DNA from: Bacillota bacterium
GTDB lineage: Bacteria; Bacillota_A; Clostridia; Lachnospirales; WQUN01
NCBI GenBank assembly: GCA_009786175.1
Contig: WQTQ01000215.1
Coordinates: forward strand, 1 to 26,982
Length of the DNA stretch: 26,982 bases
Reading direction: 5' to 3'
The translations under genes and the position numbers were made by a program. Below are positions 1 to 8,611 of the stretch, piece by piece (within the stretch, counting starts at the first letter, position 1; the number at the start of each line of letters is the position of its first letter). The notes beneath the pieces were generated by a model. The model was not told the origin of the DNA and did not search any database. It saw nothing but the letters and a program-made list of their open reading frames with translations.

Positions 1-633
1 GACGAGCCAATGGCGGCTGCAATTGGTGCGGGCCTGCCGGTTCACGAACCCACGGGAAACATGGTTGTAGATATTGGCGGCGGTACAAGTGAAATTGCAG
101 TAATCTCTTTGTGCGGCATTGTTACCAGTAAATCATTGCGTATTGCGGGTGACGAATTCGACAGCCAAATTGTCAGCTATGTAAGACGTGAATTTGGGTT
201 GGCAATTGGTGACCGTACCGCAGAGGACATAAAGTTGACACTTGGCTGTGCATACGGCGCAAGTGCACAAGTGACTATGCAAGTACGCGGGCGGGACTTG
301 GTTTCCGGCTTGCCCCGCGTAATAACTCTGTCAGAACTGGAGAGCCAGCAGGCTTTAGCAGAGTCCATAGATAAAATAATTGACGCTGTTAAATTTACAT
401 TGGAAAAAACACCGCCCGAACTTGCAAGCGACATTATTGAAGCAGGGATTGTTCTTGTGGGCGGCGGTGCGCAATTAAAAGGCCTGGACAAACTTATTTC
501 TATTGAAACAGGGATAAGTGTACGTGTAGCCAATGATCCATTAAATTGTGTTGTTATGGGCACAGGGATGGTTTTAGAGCATTATAACCAATTACGCAAT
601 GTACTGACTACCAGTGTCAGGTCTAAGGGTTGA
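1..633 (+). CDS. mreB: MreB, actin-like rod-shape protein (5' end outside window)
   Basis: Bacterial actin homologue that forms short membrane-bound filaments and directs the elongasome (MreC, MreD, RodA, PBP2) along the lateral wall. The reading frame is open from base 1, so the N-terminal third is missing; about 210 residues remain of a family length near 335-345. Visible family features are the phosphate-2 loop VVDIGGGTSEIAVISL just after the start of the window, and the adenosine-motif region IVLVGGGAQLKGLDKLI near the C-terminus. The stop lies 7 bases before the mreC start, as expected for mreBCD. The first in-frame ATG at base 10 is internal to the protein and is not the real start. Confidence 0.96.
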   Translation, partial: DEPMAAAIGAGLPVHEPTGNMVVDIGGGTSEIAVISLCGIVTSKSLRIAGDEFDSQIVSYVRREFGLAIGDRTAEDIKLTLGCAYGASAQVTMQVRGRDLVSGLPRVITLSELESQQALAESIDKIIDAVKFTLEKTPPELASDIIEAGIVLVGGGAQLKGLDKLISIETGISVRVANDPLNCVVMGTGMVLEHYNQLRNVLTTSVRSKG

Positions 634-640
634 TATATTC

Positions 641-1525
641 ATGATTGAACTTTTCGAACGTCACAGGCGCATCTTTCTTTTAACGGGAATTATCATATGC
701 ATCGGGGCTGTTATATTGACAGTAAACCCTTCGGTAGCCTCGTCCGGGTCCAATTTTCTTCAGCGCGGGCTGTCTTATATTATCGCGCCTATGCAACGTG
801 GTGCAAGCGCGGCAATCTCATGGATACGCGGGAACTTTTCCGCCATGACAGACAACCAGCAACTTTTGCAGCAAATTCGTACTTTACAAGAGGAAAACAA
901 TATTCTTAGGGTCGAAAACGATATGTACCGGCTTGCCGCAGAAGAGATTGACGAGCTAATCGCATTGTTAGAAATAAGGCGGCAATACGATAACTTGCCA
1001 ATGATAGGTGCCAGAGTCATAGGTGCCGATATTATTGACTGGTATCATCGTTTCACAGTAGACAGGGGTACAAATGACGGCATTGCAAACAACATGGCCG
1101 TTATCGGGGACGGCGGCCTTCTTGGTGTAATTAGGCGGGCAGACCCGGGGCGTTCGCACTTTATTTCTGTTATTGACAGCGGGTTTTCTGTTGCGGTAAT
1201 GAGCACGCGTACAGGTGACATAGGTATGGCAAGCGGAAACCTACAGCTAATGCAGCAAAACCGAATGCGTATGGACCGTATAGAAGCCACGGCGCAAATA
1301 ATGCCCGGGGACGAACTGCGTACATCAATCCACAGTTCCATTTTTCCGCCCGGTATTTTGGTTGGCACGGTGGAAAGTATTCACCCAAACCCCGACGGTC
1401 ACACCCGCCATGCGATAATACGCCCCGCCGCAAGCTTGGACAATATAGAAATGGTTTTAATTGTGACAGAAGTTTTTGGCGACGCAACTGCCACGCGGGA
1501 TGATTTTATTGCGTTAGATAACTAG
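641..1525 (+). CDS. mreC: MreC, rod shape-determining protein
   Basis: Bitopic membrane protein of the elongasome that links MreB to PBP2 and RodA. I place the start at ATG 641 (294 aa), preceded by AAGGG about 11 bases upstream. A GTG at 614 would add nine residues overlapping mreB and is less likely. Residues 11-28 form one membrane segment after a short basic cytoplasmic tail. Residues about 75-110, rich in Leu, Glu and Gln (QQLLQQIRTLQEENNILR), form the dimerising coiled coil. The rest is the beta-rich MreC domain, with family-typical stretches such as DRGTNDGI and GLLGVI. It sits between mreB and mreD. Confidence 0.95.
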   Translation: MIELFERHRRIFLLTGIIICIGAVILTVNPSVASSGSNFLQRGLSYIIAPMQRGASAAISWIRGNFSAMTDNQQLLQQIRTLQEENNILRVENDMYRLAAEEIDELIALLEIRRQYDNLPMIGARVIGADIIDWYHRFTVDRGTNDGIANNMAVIGDGGLLGVIRRADPGRSHFISVIDSGFSVAVMSTRTGDIGMASGNLQLMQQNRMRMDRIEATAQIMPGDELRTSIHSSIFPPGILVGTVESIHPNPDGHTRHAIIRPAASLDNIEMVLIVTEVFGDATATRDDFIALDN

Positions 1526-1548
1526 ATTGTGCCGGAGGGTATAAGATA

Positions 1549-2085
1549 ATGCGCATACTTGTAATTACGGTACTGGTTATAATAAATTTTGTTTTGCAAT
1601 CCACTCTCTTCCCCCACATAGCCATCATGGGAGTAACCCCGGATACGGCATTGATACTTATTGTAAGCTACGCCATTTTGCGTGGTGACATTGAGGGCGC
1701 GTTGTTCGGTATGTTTACCGGATTTGTGCAAGACCTTTCCGGTGGATTATTTGTTGGGTTGTTTGCTTTACTTGGGTTTATCACAGGATATATTTGCGGC
1801 AAACCATTCAAGGATTTTTTCAAAGATAACTACTTTCTGCCATTTGCAATTTTAGTTATTATAAGTTTGGTTTACCAGTTCGTGCTGTACATCACGACAA
1901 TAATGTTTACCGGGCAAATGGAATTTTTATTGTATGCCCGCACAATCATATTACCAAAAACCATTTATACGGCATCACTTTCTATTCCGCTATACAGCCT
2001 TTTGCACTATATAAACGCAAGATTGGAACGACATGAAGAAAAGTTTTCCGGCATATTTAAGAAATCGGATGGAGACGAAAAGTAA
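1549..2085 (+). CDS. mreD: MreD, rod shape-determining membrane protein
   Basis: Small polytopic membrane protein of the MreBCD complex, 178 aa, which is normal for the family. The whole chain is hydrophobic, with about five or six membrane segments. The region from IMGVTPDTALILIVSYAILR through EGALFGMFTGFVQDLSGGL matches the usual MreD pattern of a TPDL-like stretch followed by GxxxGFxxGLxxD. GGAGGG lies about 9 bases before the ATG. Its stop overlaps the first base of the next start codon (TAATG), pointing to translational coupling with the penicillin-binding protein. The call depends on context as well as sequence, because MreD proteins diverge strongly. Confidence 0.92.
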   Translation: MRILVITVLVIINFVLQSTLFPHIAIMGVTPDTALILIVSYAILRGDIEGALFGMFTGFVQDLSGGLFVGLFALLGFITGYICGKPFKDFFKDNYFLPFAILVIISLVYQFVLYITTIMFTGQMEFLLYARTIILPKTIYTASLSIPLYSLLHYINARLERHEEKFSGIFKKSDGDEK

Positions 2086-4712
2086 TGAGATTCAGCATGA
2101 AAGATGTGGCGCGCGACGTCGGTAAAGCAATTTATCATTTTATTACACACCGTTTACTGTGGCTTTTTGTTATTACAGCGGTGCTGTTTTATATTTTATT
2201 TGTCGAACTTTTTAGGCTGCAAATTATAGAAGCGGATATTTTTCGTCGCGAAGCACCGGCCCGTACCGGGGAGGTGTCCCGTCCTTTACCCGCTTTACGC
2301 GGTACAATTTATGACAGACACGGCCGTCCCCTTGCGGTAAACGAGCTGAGCTTTGTAGTAAAAATGGACCCAAGTGTACGGATATCCAACGAAGCACTTT
2401 TGGAACTGGCACTTTTATTCGAACGAAACGAGGAAGACTATGCAGACAGTTTTCCAATATCCCGGGAAGAGCCTTTCGAGTTTACCATAGACGGTTCTAC
2501 AGAAGAGCAAATTCGCAGGCGGGAACAGCACTGGAAACGCGAAATGGCAATACAGGATTGGCAATACGCAACCGCGGAAGAGTCCTGGCACATTCTACGC
2601 CGCCAATTTGATATCGACCCGGAACTTTCTAATGCAGACGCCCGCCGTATTCTTAACTTCCGCGCCAAAATTTTCGAGCGGCGTTTCCTTGGCTGGGCAG
2701 CAGCTTACGAACCTACGCCCATTGTATTTGCTTACAATGTTTCACCAATTACAATTGCCGCCATAGAAGAGCAAAACCACTTTTTTTCTGGCTTGTTTAT
2801 AGATATACAAACAAAGCGTGTTTACCCTGCCGGGCGGTATGTATCCCATATGATTGGATATTTACGCCCAATTACCGCACAGCAGCTTGAACAAAACGAA
2901 CACCTCGGTTATACTGCACAGGACTTGTTTGGCCGGGCAGGGCTGGAACTTTCCATGGAGCATTCCCTTAGGGGTACACCGGGGCGGGAGCGTTTTGAAA
3001 TAAACGCCGCGGGCCGCAGGATTAGCGCACCGGAGCGTTATGTAGAACCGCAGCCCGGCGACAGGATTTTTTTAACTATTGACCTGGAATTGCAAATGGC
3101 GGCATTTCACGTGCTGGAAAACGCCCTTAGTGAAGCAATTATCGGACGGCTGACCCAACGCCCCAGAAACGATCCGGAAACCATAACAATTCAAGATGTA
3201 TTTATTTCATTTGTACAGGCACATAATTTGGATATACGCGCGGTATTAGATGCCGAACCGGGTTGCTATGCCTATCCTATGCGGGAATACATTTTGGCCC
3301 GCTTCCCCGACGCAACGGCCCATACCCTTGCCAACCGCCAAAGGATACAAAGTATGATAGCCGAAGGAATAGAGCGGCGGCGGATAAGCCCCGCAAAAAT
3401 GCTGCTGACACTCCTTGGCACAGGTCAAATAACAGACCCGTGCGGCACGGTTGCCGCAAGGCTTGTATCACAGCCCGGCACAGCCCAGGACATTCTTATA
3501 GAAAAAATCCGCGCAAGAGAGCTTACGCCCCAACTGCTTAATGTTGACCCGGCGACAGGTTCATTAATAATTACATGCATACACACAGGTGCTGTACTGG
3601 CAGCGGTAACATATCCGACTTTTGATAACAACCGCCTTGTAAATAACTTTGACAACGAATATTTTTTCCATATAAACACACTTGACCCAACACACCCAAT
3701 GATTAACCGCCCTTTCAGGGAATCCCGCGCACCCGGCTCTTCATTTAAAATGTTTACAGCTGCCGCCGCGCTGGAAGAAGGGGTTATTGGCCCCACAAGC
3801 CGCATCCATACCCGCGGTGTCTTTACCGCAGCAGGAAACCCAACTGTTCGCACATGGAACCGCCAGGGTTTTGGCAGTATAAACGTAATGCAGGCAATTG
3901 CCGTAAGCTGCAATTACTTTTTTGCAGAGGCTGCATTTCGCCTGGGTGGGCGCGGGGCTTCAACCCAGCAAACCCTACAGGGCATCGAAATTTTGAACAG
4001 ATACATGGAGTTTTTTGGGCTGAACGGCCATACCGGGGTCGAGATTGGGGACCATCCCATAGAGCTGCGCCTAAGGGGCCACGAAGGTAACACAATGGCC
4101 TCCCCGGAGTTACAACGCTTTTTGTATTTAGAGAGAAGCCCGTTTGCCCCTGCAAGTTCGGTAGTTTGGACTGCCGGCCAAACTTCTCAGGTTTCTATAG
4201 GCCAAGGGATTAATGACTACACCGCGGCACAAATGGTACGTGGCATGGCAGCAATCGCGAATAGGGGCGTAAATTATTACTTACACCTTGTTGGCCATCG
4301 GGAAGACTTTAACGGGAATGTCACCTACCGGACACAGCCCACTTATACACAAACAGATTTAGAATTTTCGGATTCTACATGGACTGCAATAATTGAAGGG
4401 ATGCGATTGGTTACAGAACCCGGCGCAAGGGGAACAGCAGTTGGTGCTTTTGAACGCTTGCGCCCGTATATACGGGTTGCAGGGAAAACAGGTACGGCAG
4501 AACATGGCACAACCAGGCTCTTCCACTCTACATTTGGCGCGTTTGCCCCTTACGAAAGCCCGGAAATCGCTATTTTTGTGGCAATACCATTCGGCATTAC
4601 AAACGCATACAGGCAAATAGCGGCGCAAATTTCGCGGGATACAATTCCAATTGCACTTGGCCTGCACAACCAACCGGAACACCCCGAACCACTTAATACC
4701 TTAAGAAGATAA
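2085..4712 (+). CDS. mrdA: Class B penicillin-binding protein, PBP2/MrdA type
   Basis: Peptidoglycan DD-transpeptidase of the elongasome, partner of RodA. It is 875 aa, with one N-terminal membrane anchor (about 24-46) and a PBP dimerisation domain (about 60-330, with the typical LPALRGTIYDRHGRPLAVNE and the VYPAGRYVSHMIGYL region). A long extra segment (about 340-500) follows, then the transpeptidase domain. All three catalytic motifs are present: S552-S-F-K555 (nucleophile Ser552), S608-C-N610 and K801-T-G803. Length exceeds typical PBP2 (about 600-700 aa) because of the extra segment, which I recall from other clostridial PBP2 proteins. The ATG overlaps the mreD stop, with GGAG about 10 bases upstream. 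I infer a role in elongation rather than septation from the neighbours. Confidence 0.94.
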   Translation: MRFSMKDVARDVGKAIYHFITHRLLWLFVITAVLFYILFVELFRLQIIEADIFRREAPARTGEVSRPLPALRGTIYDRHGRPLAVNELSFVVKMDPSVRISNEALLELALLFERNEEDYADSFPISREEPFEFTIDGSTEEQIRRREQHWKREMAIQDWQYATAEESWHILRRQFDIDPELSNADARRILNFRAKIFERRFLGWAAAYEPTPIVFAYNVSPITIAAIEEQNHFFSGLFIDIQTKRVYPAGRYVSHMIGYLRPITAQQLEQNEHLGYTAQDLFGRAGLELSMEHSLRGTPGRERFEINAAGRRISAPERYVEPQPGDRIFLTIDLELQMAAFHVLENALSEAIIGRLTQRPRNDPETITIQDVFISFVQAHNLDIRAVLDAEPGCYAYPMREYILARFPDATAHTLANRQRIQSMIAEGIERRRISPAKMLLTLLGTGQITDPCGTVAARLVSQPGTAQDILIEKIRARELTPQLLNVDPATGSLIITCIHTGAVLAAVTYPTFDNNRLVNNFDNEYFFHINTLDPTHPMINRPFRESRAPGSSFKMFTAAAALEEGVIGPTSRIHTRGVFTAAGNPTVRTWNRQGFGSINVMQAIAVSCNYFFAEAAFRLGGRGASTQQTLQGIEILNRYMEFFGLNGHTGVEIGDHPIELRLRGHEGNTMASPELQRFLYLERSPFAPASSVVWTAGQTSQVSIGQGINDYTAAQMVRGMAAIANRGVNYYLHLVGHREDFNGNVTYRTQPTYTQTDLEFSDSTWTAIIEGMRLVTEPGARGTAVGAFERLRPYIRVAGKTGTAEHGTTRLFHSTFGAFAPYESPEIAIFVAIPFGITNAYRQIAAQISRDTIPIALGLHNQPEHPEPLNTLRR

Positions 4713-4760
4713 AGCGGCGATATATCCTAATCAAAAAGTCCCATAAGGAGGAATTTATTA

Positions 4761-5450
4761 ATGCCTGACAAACAGACAGTCATTATCAAAAGTCAAGGCG
4801 ACAGTATAAATATCATGCTGGACGACGGTGTCGATTTTGAATTAATTTCACAAACGCTTCGCAAGAAAGTTTCCGATGCAAAGCAGTTTTTTGAAGGGGC
4901 AACCGCAAACGTAGCTTTTAAAGGACGCGATTTGTCCAAGCAAGAGGAAAGGCAGCTTTTAAACATTATAACTACAGAAACAACAATGAATGCGACTCTT
5001 GTAGAGTATCAGGAACCGCCACCAATATCGCCGCAGGCCACTGCCAAGCCTGCCGACACTATAATTGCAAAAAGTCCCAAGTTTACTACGGTCGTACCTT
5101 CCGGCATGAGCCACATCGAAAGCAATACGGTTTATTATCACGGTGGGCTTAGATCCGGGCAATCTATAAAATTTGGCGGGTCCGTTGTTGTTCTTGGAGA
5201 TATGAACCCGGGCAGCGAAGTTATAGCCGAGGGAAATGTTATTGTGCTTGGTTCTTTAAAAGGTATGGCACATGCCGGGGTATTGGGTGACAGTAATTGT
5301 TTCGTATCCGCCTTGGCTCTGCAGCCAACACAGTTACGTATCGCCCATTTAATCACATATGTACCGCCGCCGCAAAAAGGCAAAAAAGAACCGCCAAAAG
5401 CATCAATTGCTTATGTAAAAGACGGGCAAGTTTTTATAGGACCATTATAA
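4761..5450 (+). CDS. minC: MinC, septum site-determining inhibitor
   Basis: Inhibitor of FtsZ polymerisation that keeps division away from the cell poles when recruited to the membrane by MinD. It is 229 aa. The N-terminal MinC_N domain (about 1-100) is followed by a short Pro-rich linker (PPISPQATAKPADT) and the C-terminal MinC beta-helix (about 120-205). The latter carries the family signature LRSGQSIKFGGSVVVLGDMN, then AEGNVIVLGSLKGMAHAG and QLRIAHLI. AAGGAGG lies just before the start. It begins 48 bases after the PBP2 stop and is followed by minD and minE, so this is a full Min system of the MinE type rather than the DivIVA-only type. Confidence 0.95.
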   Translation: MPDKQTVIIKSQGDSINIMLDDGVDFELISQTLRKKVSDAKQFFEGATANVAFKGRDLSKQEERQLLNIITTETTMNATLVEYQEPPPISPQATAKPADTIIAKSPKFTTVVPSGMSHIESNTVYYHGGLRSGQSIKFGGSVVVLGDMNPGSEVIAEGNVIVLGSLKGMAHAGVLGDSNCFVSALALQPTQLRIAHLITYVPPPQKGKKEPPKASIAYVKDGQVFIGPL

Positions 5451-5471
5451 TACAAGGGAGATATTAAGTTT

Positions 5472-6266
5472 ATGAGCGAAGTGTATGTAATTACATCCGG
5501 TAAAGGTGGAGTAGGTAAAACCACTACTTCCGCCAACCTAGGGGCAGGACTTGCCCTGCAAGGCAAGAAAGTTGTATTGGTAGACGCCGACATAGGCCTT
5601 AGAAATTTAGACGTTGTAATGGGGCTGGAAAACCGCATTGTGTACGACATTATTGACGTTATCGAAGGCAACTGCCGCCTAAAACAAGCTTTAATTAAGG
5701 ACAAACGTTACCCCACATTGTTCCTTCTTCCGGCAGCACAGACAAAAGACAAAGACGCCGTAAACCCAGAGCAAATGAAAAAGCTCTGCGACCATCTGCG
5801 GGAAGAATTTGATTACGTTTTACTAGACTGCCCGGCAGGCATCGAGCAAGGTTTTAAAAACGCCATTGCAGGGGCAGATAAGGCAATTGTTGTTACAAAC
5901 CCGGAAATTTCTGCTGTCCGTGACGCAGACAGGATTGTAGGTATGCTGGAAGCGTCGGAAGTGCGTAATCCTCTGCTTATATTAAACCGCATTAAACCGG
6001 AAATGGTAAAGCGGGGCGACATGATGGCCATGGAAGATGTGACCGAACTTTTGGCAATAGATGTACTTGGCGTTGTCCCCGATGATGAATCGATTGTTGT
6101 ATCCACCAACAGGGGCGAGCCCTGTGTAGCCGACGAGAAATCTCGCGCGGGCCAAGCGTTTAGAGACATTGTTAAGCGCATGTTGGGTGAATCCGTTCCG
6201 CTAATGGATTTAGATGCAAACAAAGGCGTATTTTCAAAACTTAAAAAGTTCTTTTTCGATTCATAA
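5472..6266 (+). CDS. minD: MinD, membrane ATPase for septum placement
   Basis: ParA/MinD-family ATPase that dimerises on the membrane with ATP, recruits MinC and is released by MinE. It is 264 aa, the normal length. The deviant Walker A motif SGKGGVGKTT covers residues 9-18, with signature Lys11 and Lys16. Walker B-like DYVLLDCPAG lies near residue 118. The last 14 residues (KGVFSKLKKFFFDS) form the expected amphipathic membrane-targeting helix. It is preceded by AAGGGAG and lies 21 bases after minC. Confidence 0.97.
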   Translation: MSEVYVITSGKGGVGKTTTSANLGAGLALQGKKVVLVDADIGLRNLDVVMGLENRIVYDIIDVIEGNCRLKQALIKDKRYPTLFLLPAAQTKDKDAVNPEQMKKLCDHLREEFDYVLLDCPAGIEQGFKNAIAGADKAIVVTNPEISAVRDADRIVGMLEASEVRNPLLILNRIKPEMVKRGDMMAMEDVTELLAIDVLGVVPDDESIVVSTNRGEPCVADEKSRAGQAFRDIVKRMLGESVPLMDLDANKGVFSKLKKFFFDS

Positions 6267-6281
6267 GGTGGAGGTGTAGAT

Positions 6282-6569
6282 ATGAATATAAATTTGAATT
6301 GGTTCAAAGAGCTGTTCTCCCCAAAAAATTCATCGAAAGACATTGCAAAAGACAGATTGCGCATGGTACTGATGCATGACAGGGTAAATTGCTCTCCGGA
6401 TTTATTGGAAATGATAAAAAATGATATTTTGGCGGTTTTGGCAAAATATGTAGACATCGGCGATATGGATTTAGATATGCAAATATCACAGGAAATGTCC
6501 GACACTAACGAACCCGTATCTGTACTGTGCGCAAACATCCCCATCAAAAACATGAGAAAGCCCAAGTAA
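6282..6569 (+). CDS. minE: MinE, topological specificity factor
   Basis: Activator of the MinD ATPase that confines MinC-MinD to the cell poles. It is 95 aa, the usual size. The N-terminal amphipathic stretch (NLNWFKELFS) and the anti-MinCD helix region (KDRLRMVLMHDRVNCSP) are clearly present, followed by the C-terminal dimerisation part (LLEMIKNDILAVLAKYVDI). GGTGGAGG lies 7-9 bases upstream. It lies 15 bases after minD, and its stop is 4 bases before rodA, so it is co-transcribed with both. Confidence 0.96.
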   Translation: MNINLNWFKELFSPKNSSKDIAKDRLRMVLMHDRVNCSPDLLEMIKNDILAVLAKYVDIGDMDLDMQISQEMSDTNEPVSVLCANIPIKNMRKPK

Positions 6570-6573
6570 GTAG

Positions 6574-7743
6574 ATGTCTAGTCTAAAAGACATATTAAAA
6601 GCTTACGATTATTTGCTTGCTGTGGCGGTTATTGCCATTGGTGTCTTTGGTATTTTTATGATTTACGCCTTTGGCAACGGTTACGGCACTCCCATCTCAG
6701 TCAATGCGGTGTTTGGCGGGTTATGGACACGCCAGCGCATATATATTATCAGCGGTACGGTTCTTATGATTATCTTCTCTTTCATAGACTACCGTTTTAT
6801 TACACGATTCTACTTGTACATTTATGGGTTTATGATGGCACTCTTAATTGTAGTAATGATAATTGGCGCAGATGACGGCACCAATGTTGCACGTTGGATA
6901 CGAATCCCTATCCCGGGTCTTGGGGACATAAGTATGCAACCTTCGGAATTTGCTAAACTGTTTATGATTTTATTTTTGGCAAAATTTTTTGACATAAAAA
7001 AAGAGACATTCAATCATGTTTTATGGTTGGGGCTTGTGCTTATTCTTATTGTTGTTCCGGTATTTTTTGTTATGCGTCAGCCTTCGTTATCCGCCTCGCT
7101 GGTTGTCTTATCTCTTTCGATAACAATCTTGTTTGTTGCCGGGCTGTATTACCGCACAATCTTAATTGGGCTTGTGCTTATGGCACCCGTTGCAATAATG
7201 ACATGGCTTGACTTACAGCGGGCCGAGCCGCTATTTCTAACAGAAATTTTGGGCGAATTCCAATGGCGGCGTATCGAAACCTGGCGCAACCCCGTACTTG
7301 GCTGCGATCATTTTATGCAGACACAGCAATCGTTGTATGCTATAAGTTCCGGCGGGTTAACCGGCAGAGGGTTTTTGAATAACTCTCATGTAATACACGG
7401 CCACAACGATTTTATCTTTTCTCTTGTGGCCAACCAGTTTGGCTTTGTTGGCGGGGCAATTGTACTGGGGGCTATGGCTTTTATAATTGCACGATGCATT
7501 TTAATTGCGCTGCGGGCCGCAGACATGGAAGGCCGCCTTATCGCGGCAGGTGTGGCGGGTATGCTTATTTTTGAATCATTTGTACACGTAAGCGTTACCA
7601 CAAACTTTTTACCCAATACAGGAATGCCCTTTCCATTCTTGTCATTTGGCGGTTCTATGATATGGGTACACATGATGGCAATTGGAATTGTGCTGAATGT
7701 CGGACTACCTCGCAAAAAAACAATGTTTAACGACGAAAATTAA
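6574..7743 (+). CDS. rodA: RodA/FtsW family SEDS peptidoglycan glycosyltransferase
   Basis: Integral-membrane SEDS polymerase that builds glycan strands from lipid II with PBP2. It is 389 aa with about ten membrane segments. Family signatures include ARWIRIPIPG with QPSEFAKLFMI (about residues 109-131), GGLTGRGFLNNSH, and NDFIFSLVANQFGF, which holds the catalytic-loop Asp in the position where other family members have TDFIF. NTGMPFPFLSFGGS lies near the C-terminus. I prefer RodA to FtsW because the gene is in the mreBCD-PBP2-min cluster, where clostridia and bacilli usually carry rodA. The RBS is weak (AAGTAAGTAG) and the start is only 4 bases after minE, suggesting coupling. Confidence 0.92.
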   Translation: MSSLKDILKAYDYLLAVAVIAIGVFGIFMIYAFGNGYGTPISVNAVFGGLWTRQRIYIISGTVLMIIFSFIDYRFITRFYLYIYGFMMALLIVVMIIGADDGTNVARWIRIPIPGLGDISMQPSEFAKLFMILFLAKFFDIKKETFNHVLWLGLVLILIVVPVFFVMRQPSLSASLVVLSLSITILFVAGLYYRTILIGLVLMAPVAIMTWLDLQRAEPLFLTEILGEFQWRRIETWRNPVLGCDHFMQTQQSLYAISSGGLTGRGFLNNSHVIHGHNDFIFSLVANQFGFVGGAIVLGAMAFIIARCILIALRAADMEGRLIAAGVAGMLIFESFVHVSVTTNFLPNTGMPFPFLSFGGSMIWVHMMAIGIVLNVGLPRKKTMFNDEN

Positions 7744-7841
7744 TGTTTGCTATAATTGCCATATAGTATTAAAATGCTTATAGGAGTTTATATATGCTCT
7801 AGGAAATTAGCCCATTGAATTTATACAAAGGTGGATGTATT
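7744..7841 (+). other. Leader between rodA and mgsA with a minimal start-stop ORF
   Basis: A short AT-rich gap. It has TATAAT at 7750-7755 without a convincing -35 box. AGGAG at 7782-7786 is placed 7 bases before ATG 7794, which opens an ORF of only two codons (Met-Leu) ending at TAG 7800-7802. The real mgsA ribosome binding site, AAAGGTGG, lies further on at 7827-7834. No hairpin terminator is visible, so mgsA may still be read from the upstream operon. The meaning of the mini-ORF is not known; it may be chance. Confidence 0.35.
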
Positions 7842-8240
7842 ATGAACATTGCGTTAATAGCACACGACAACAAAAAGAAACTTATGGAAAATTTGTGTAT
7901 AGCCTATAGGCACATCTTAGGCAAGCATAAAATTTTTGCTACGGGCACAACAGGTCAATTGCTGGAAGACTCTACAAATCTACAAGTCAATAAGTATCTT
8001 GCAGGCCACCTGGGCGGCGAGCAGCAGTTAAGTGCGCAAGTTGCTTTAAATGATATAGACCTTGTTATTTTCCTGCGCGATCCTTTAAGCCCAAAACATT
8101 ATGAACCGGACATCGGCTCACTATTGCGTCTTTGCGATGTTCATAATATACCTGTTGCCAGCAACCTGGCCACAGCAGAGACTCTTTTACTGGCCCTTGA
8201 CCGCGGCGATTTAGACTGGCGGCTAAATTTAAGAAGATAG
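7842..8240 (+). CDS. mgsA: Methylglyoxal synthase with substituted catalytic residue
   Basis: Family enzyme that converts dihydroxyacetone phosphate to methylglyoxal and phosphate, a cytoplasmic bypass of lower glycolysis. It is 132 aa from ATG 7842, chosen because AAAGGTGG sits just upstream. An upstream in-frame TTG would add nine residues without an RBS. Present are the N-terminal IALIAHD (His8), the phosphate-binding ATGTTG (33-38), FLRDPL with Asp80, and [21 protein letters not shown] with Asp90. The loop that reads GGDQQ in characterised enzymes reads GGEQQ here, so Glu60 replaces the catalytic Asp (Asp71 in E. coli). The position matching E. coli His98 appears to be Tyr87. Activity may therefore be reduced or altered. 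mgsA after rodA is a common clostridial order. Confidence 0.92.
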   Translation: MNIALIAHDNKKKLMENLCIAYRHILGKHKIFATGTTGQLLEDSTNLQVNKYLAGHLGGEQQLSAQVALNDIDLVIFLRDPLSPKHYEPDIGSLLRLCDVHNIPVASNLATAETLLLALDRGDLDWRLNLRR

Positions 8241-8251
8241 TATTTTTTATC

Positions 8252-8288
8252 TTTACCATAGCCCATAAGATGTGTTATACTTATGGGC
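8252..8288 (+). promoter_or_regulatory. Candidate rpmE promoter overlapped by an inverted repeat
   Basis: TTTACC (8252-8257), an 18-base spacer and TATACT (8276-8281) form a plausible housekeeping promoter upstream of rpmE. A 9-bp perfect inverted repeat, GCCCATAAG (8261-8269) with CTTATGGGC (8280-8288), brackets the -10 box with a 10-base centre. It could be an operator, or a weak mgsA terminator followed by GTAACATTTTT. Which one it is cannot be decided from sequence alone. Confidence 0.45.
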
Positions 8289-8332
8289 GTAACATTTTTG
8301 CAACTTTACTTCTTAACAGAAAGGATGGTGAA

Positions 8333-8539
8333 ATGATGAAAGCGGCTATCCATCCGAAATATTATGATGCACAAGTACGATGCAACTGCGGCAATGAGTT
8401 TGTAGCGGGTTCTACACAGGAAAAAATTACTGTAGAAGTTTGCGGCAAATGCCATCCTTATTACACGGGCAGTCAAAAACTTCTTATCGAAGCCGGTGGA
8501 CGTGTAGAGCGGTTTAAGAAAAAATATAATCGCGACTAA
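8333..8539 (+). CDS. rpmE: 50S ribosomal protein L31 (zinc-binding form)
   Basis: Large-subunit ribosomal protein that helps bridge the two subunits. It is 68 aa from ATG 8333; a second ATG at 8336 is an equally possible start. AAAGGATGG lies just upstream. The zinc ligands of the C+ form are present (VRCNCGNEF and [11 protein letters not shown]), so this is the zinc-replete paralogue type. IHPKYY and the basic C-terminal [11 protein letters not shown] are typical. It has its own promoter-like sequence and a strong terminator, so it is probably monocistronic. Confidence 0.97.
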   Translation: MMKAAIHPKYYDAQVRCNCGNEFVAGSTQEKITVEVCGKCHPYYTGSQKLLIEAGGRVERFKKKYNRD

Positions 8540-8556
8540 TAATTTTGCATTTTATG

Positions 8557-8585
8557 TAAAAACCCTGCTGCTGCAGGGTTTTTTT
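8557..8585. terminator. Bidirectional intrinsic terminator
   Basis: An 8-bp stem, AACCCTGC (8561-8568) with GCAGGGTT (8573-8580), has a 4-base loop and is followed by Ts to 8585 on the plus strand. A run of As from 8558 gives the U-tract in the opposite direction. It lies between the convergent rpmE and the minus-strand secreted-protein gene and can serve both. Confidence 0.88.
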
Positions 8586-8611
8586 GTGTACATATACCGT
8601 TTTCGTATTCC

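Noticed and set aside
4359..4682. Cysteine-rich 107-aa minus-strand frame
   Set aside because: Shadow of the PBP2 transpeptidase domain, including the KTG region; no RBS or context.
5813..6565. 250-aa minus-strand frame
   Set aside because: Antisense to minD and minE, both of which are certain.
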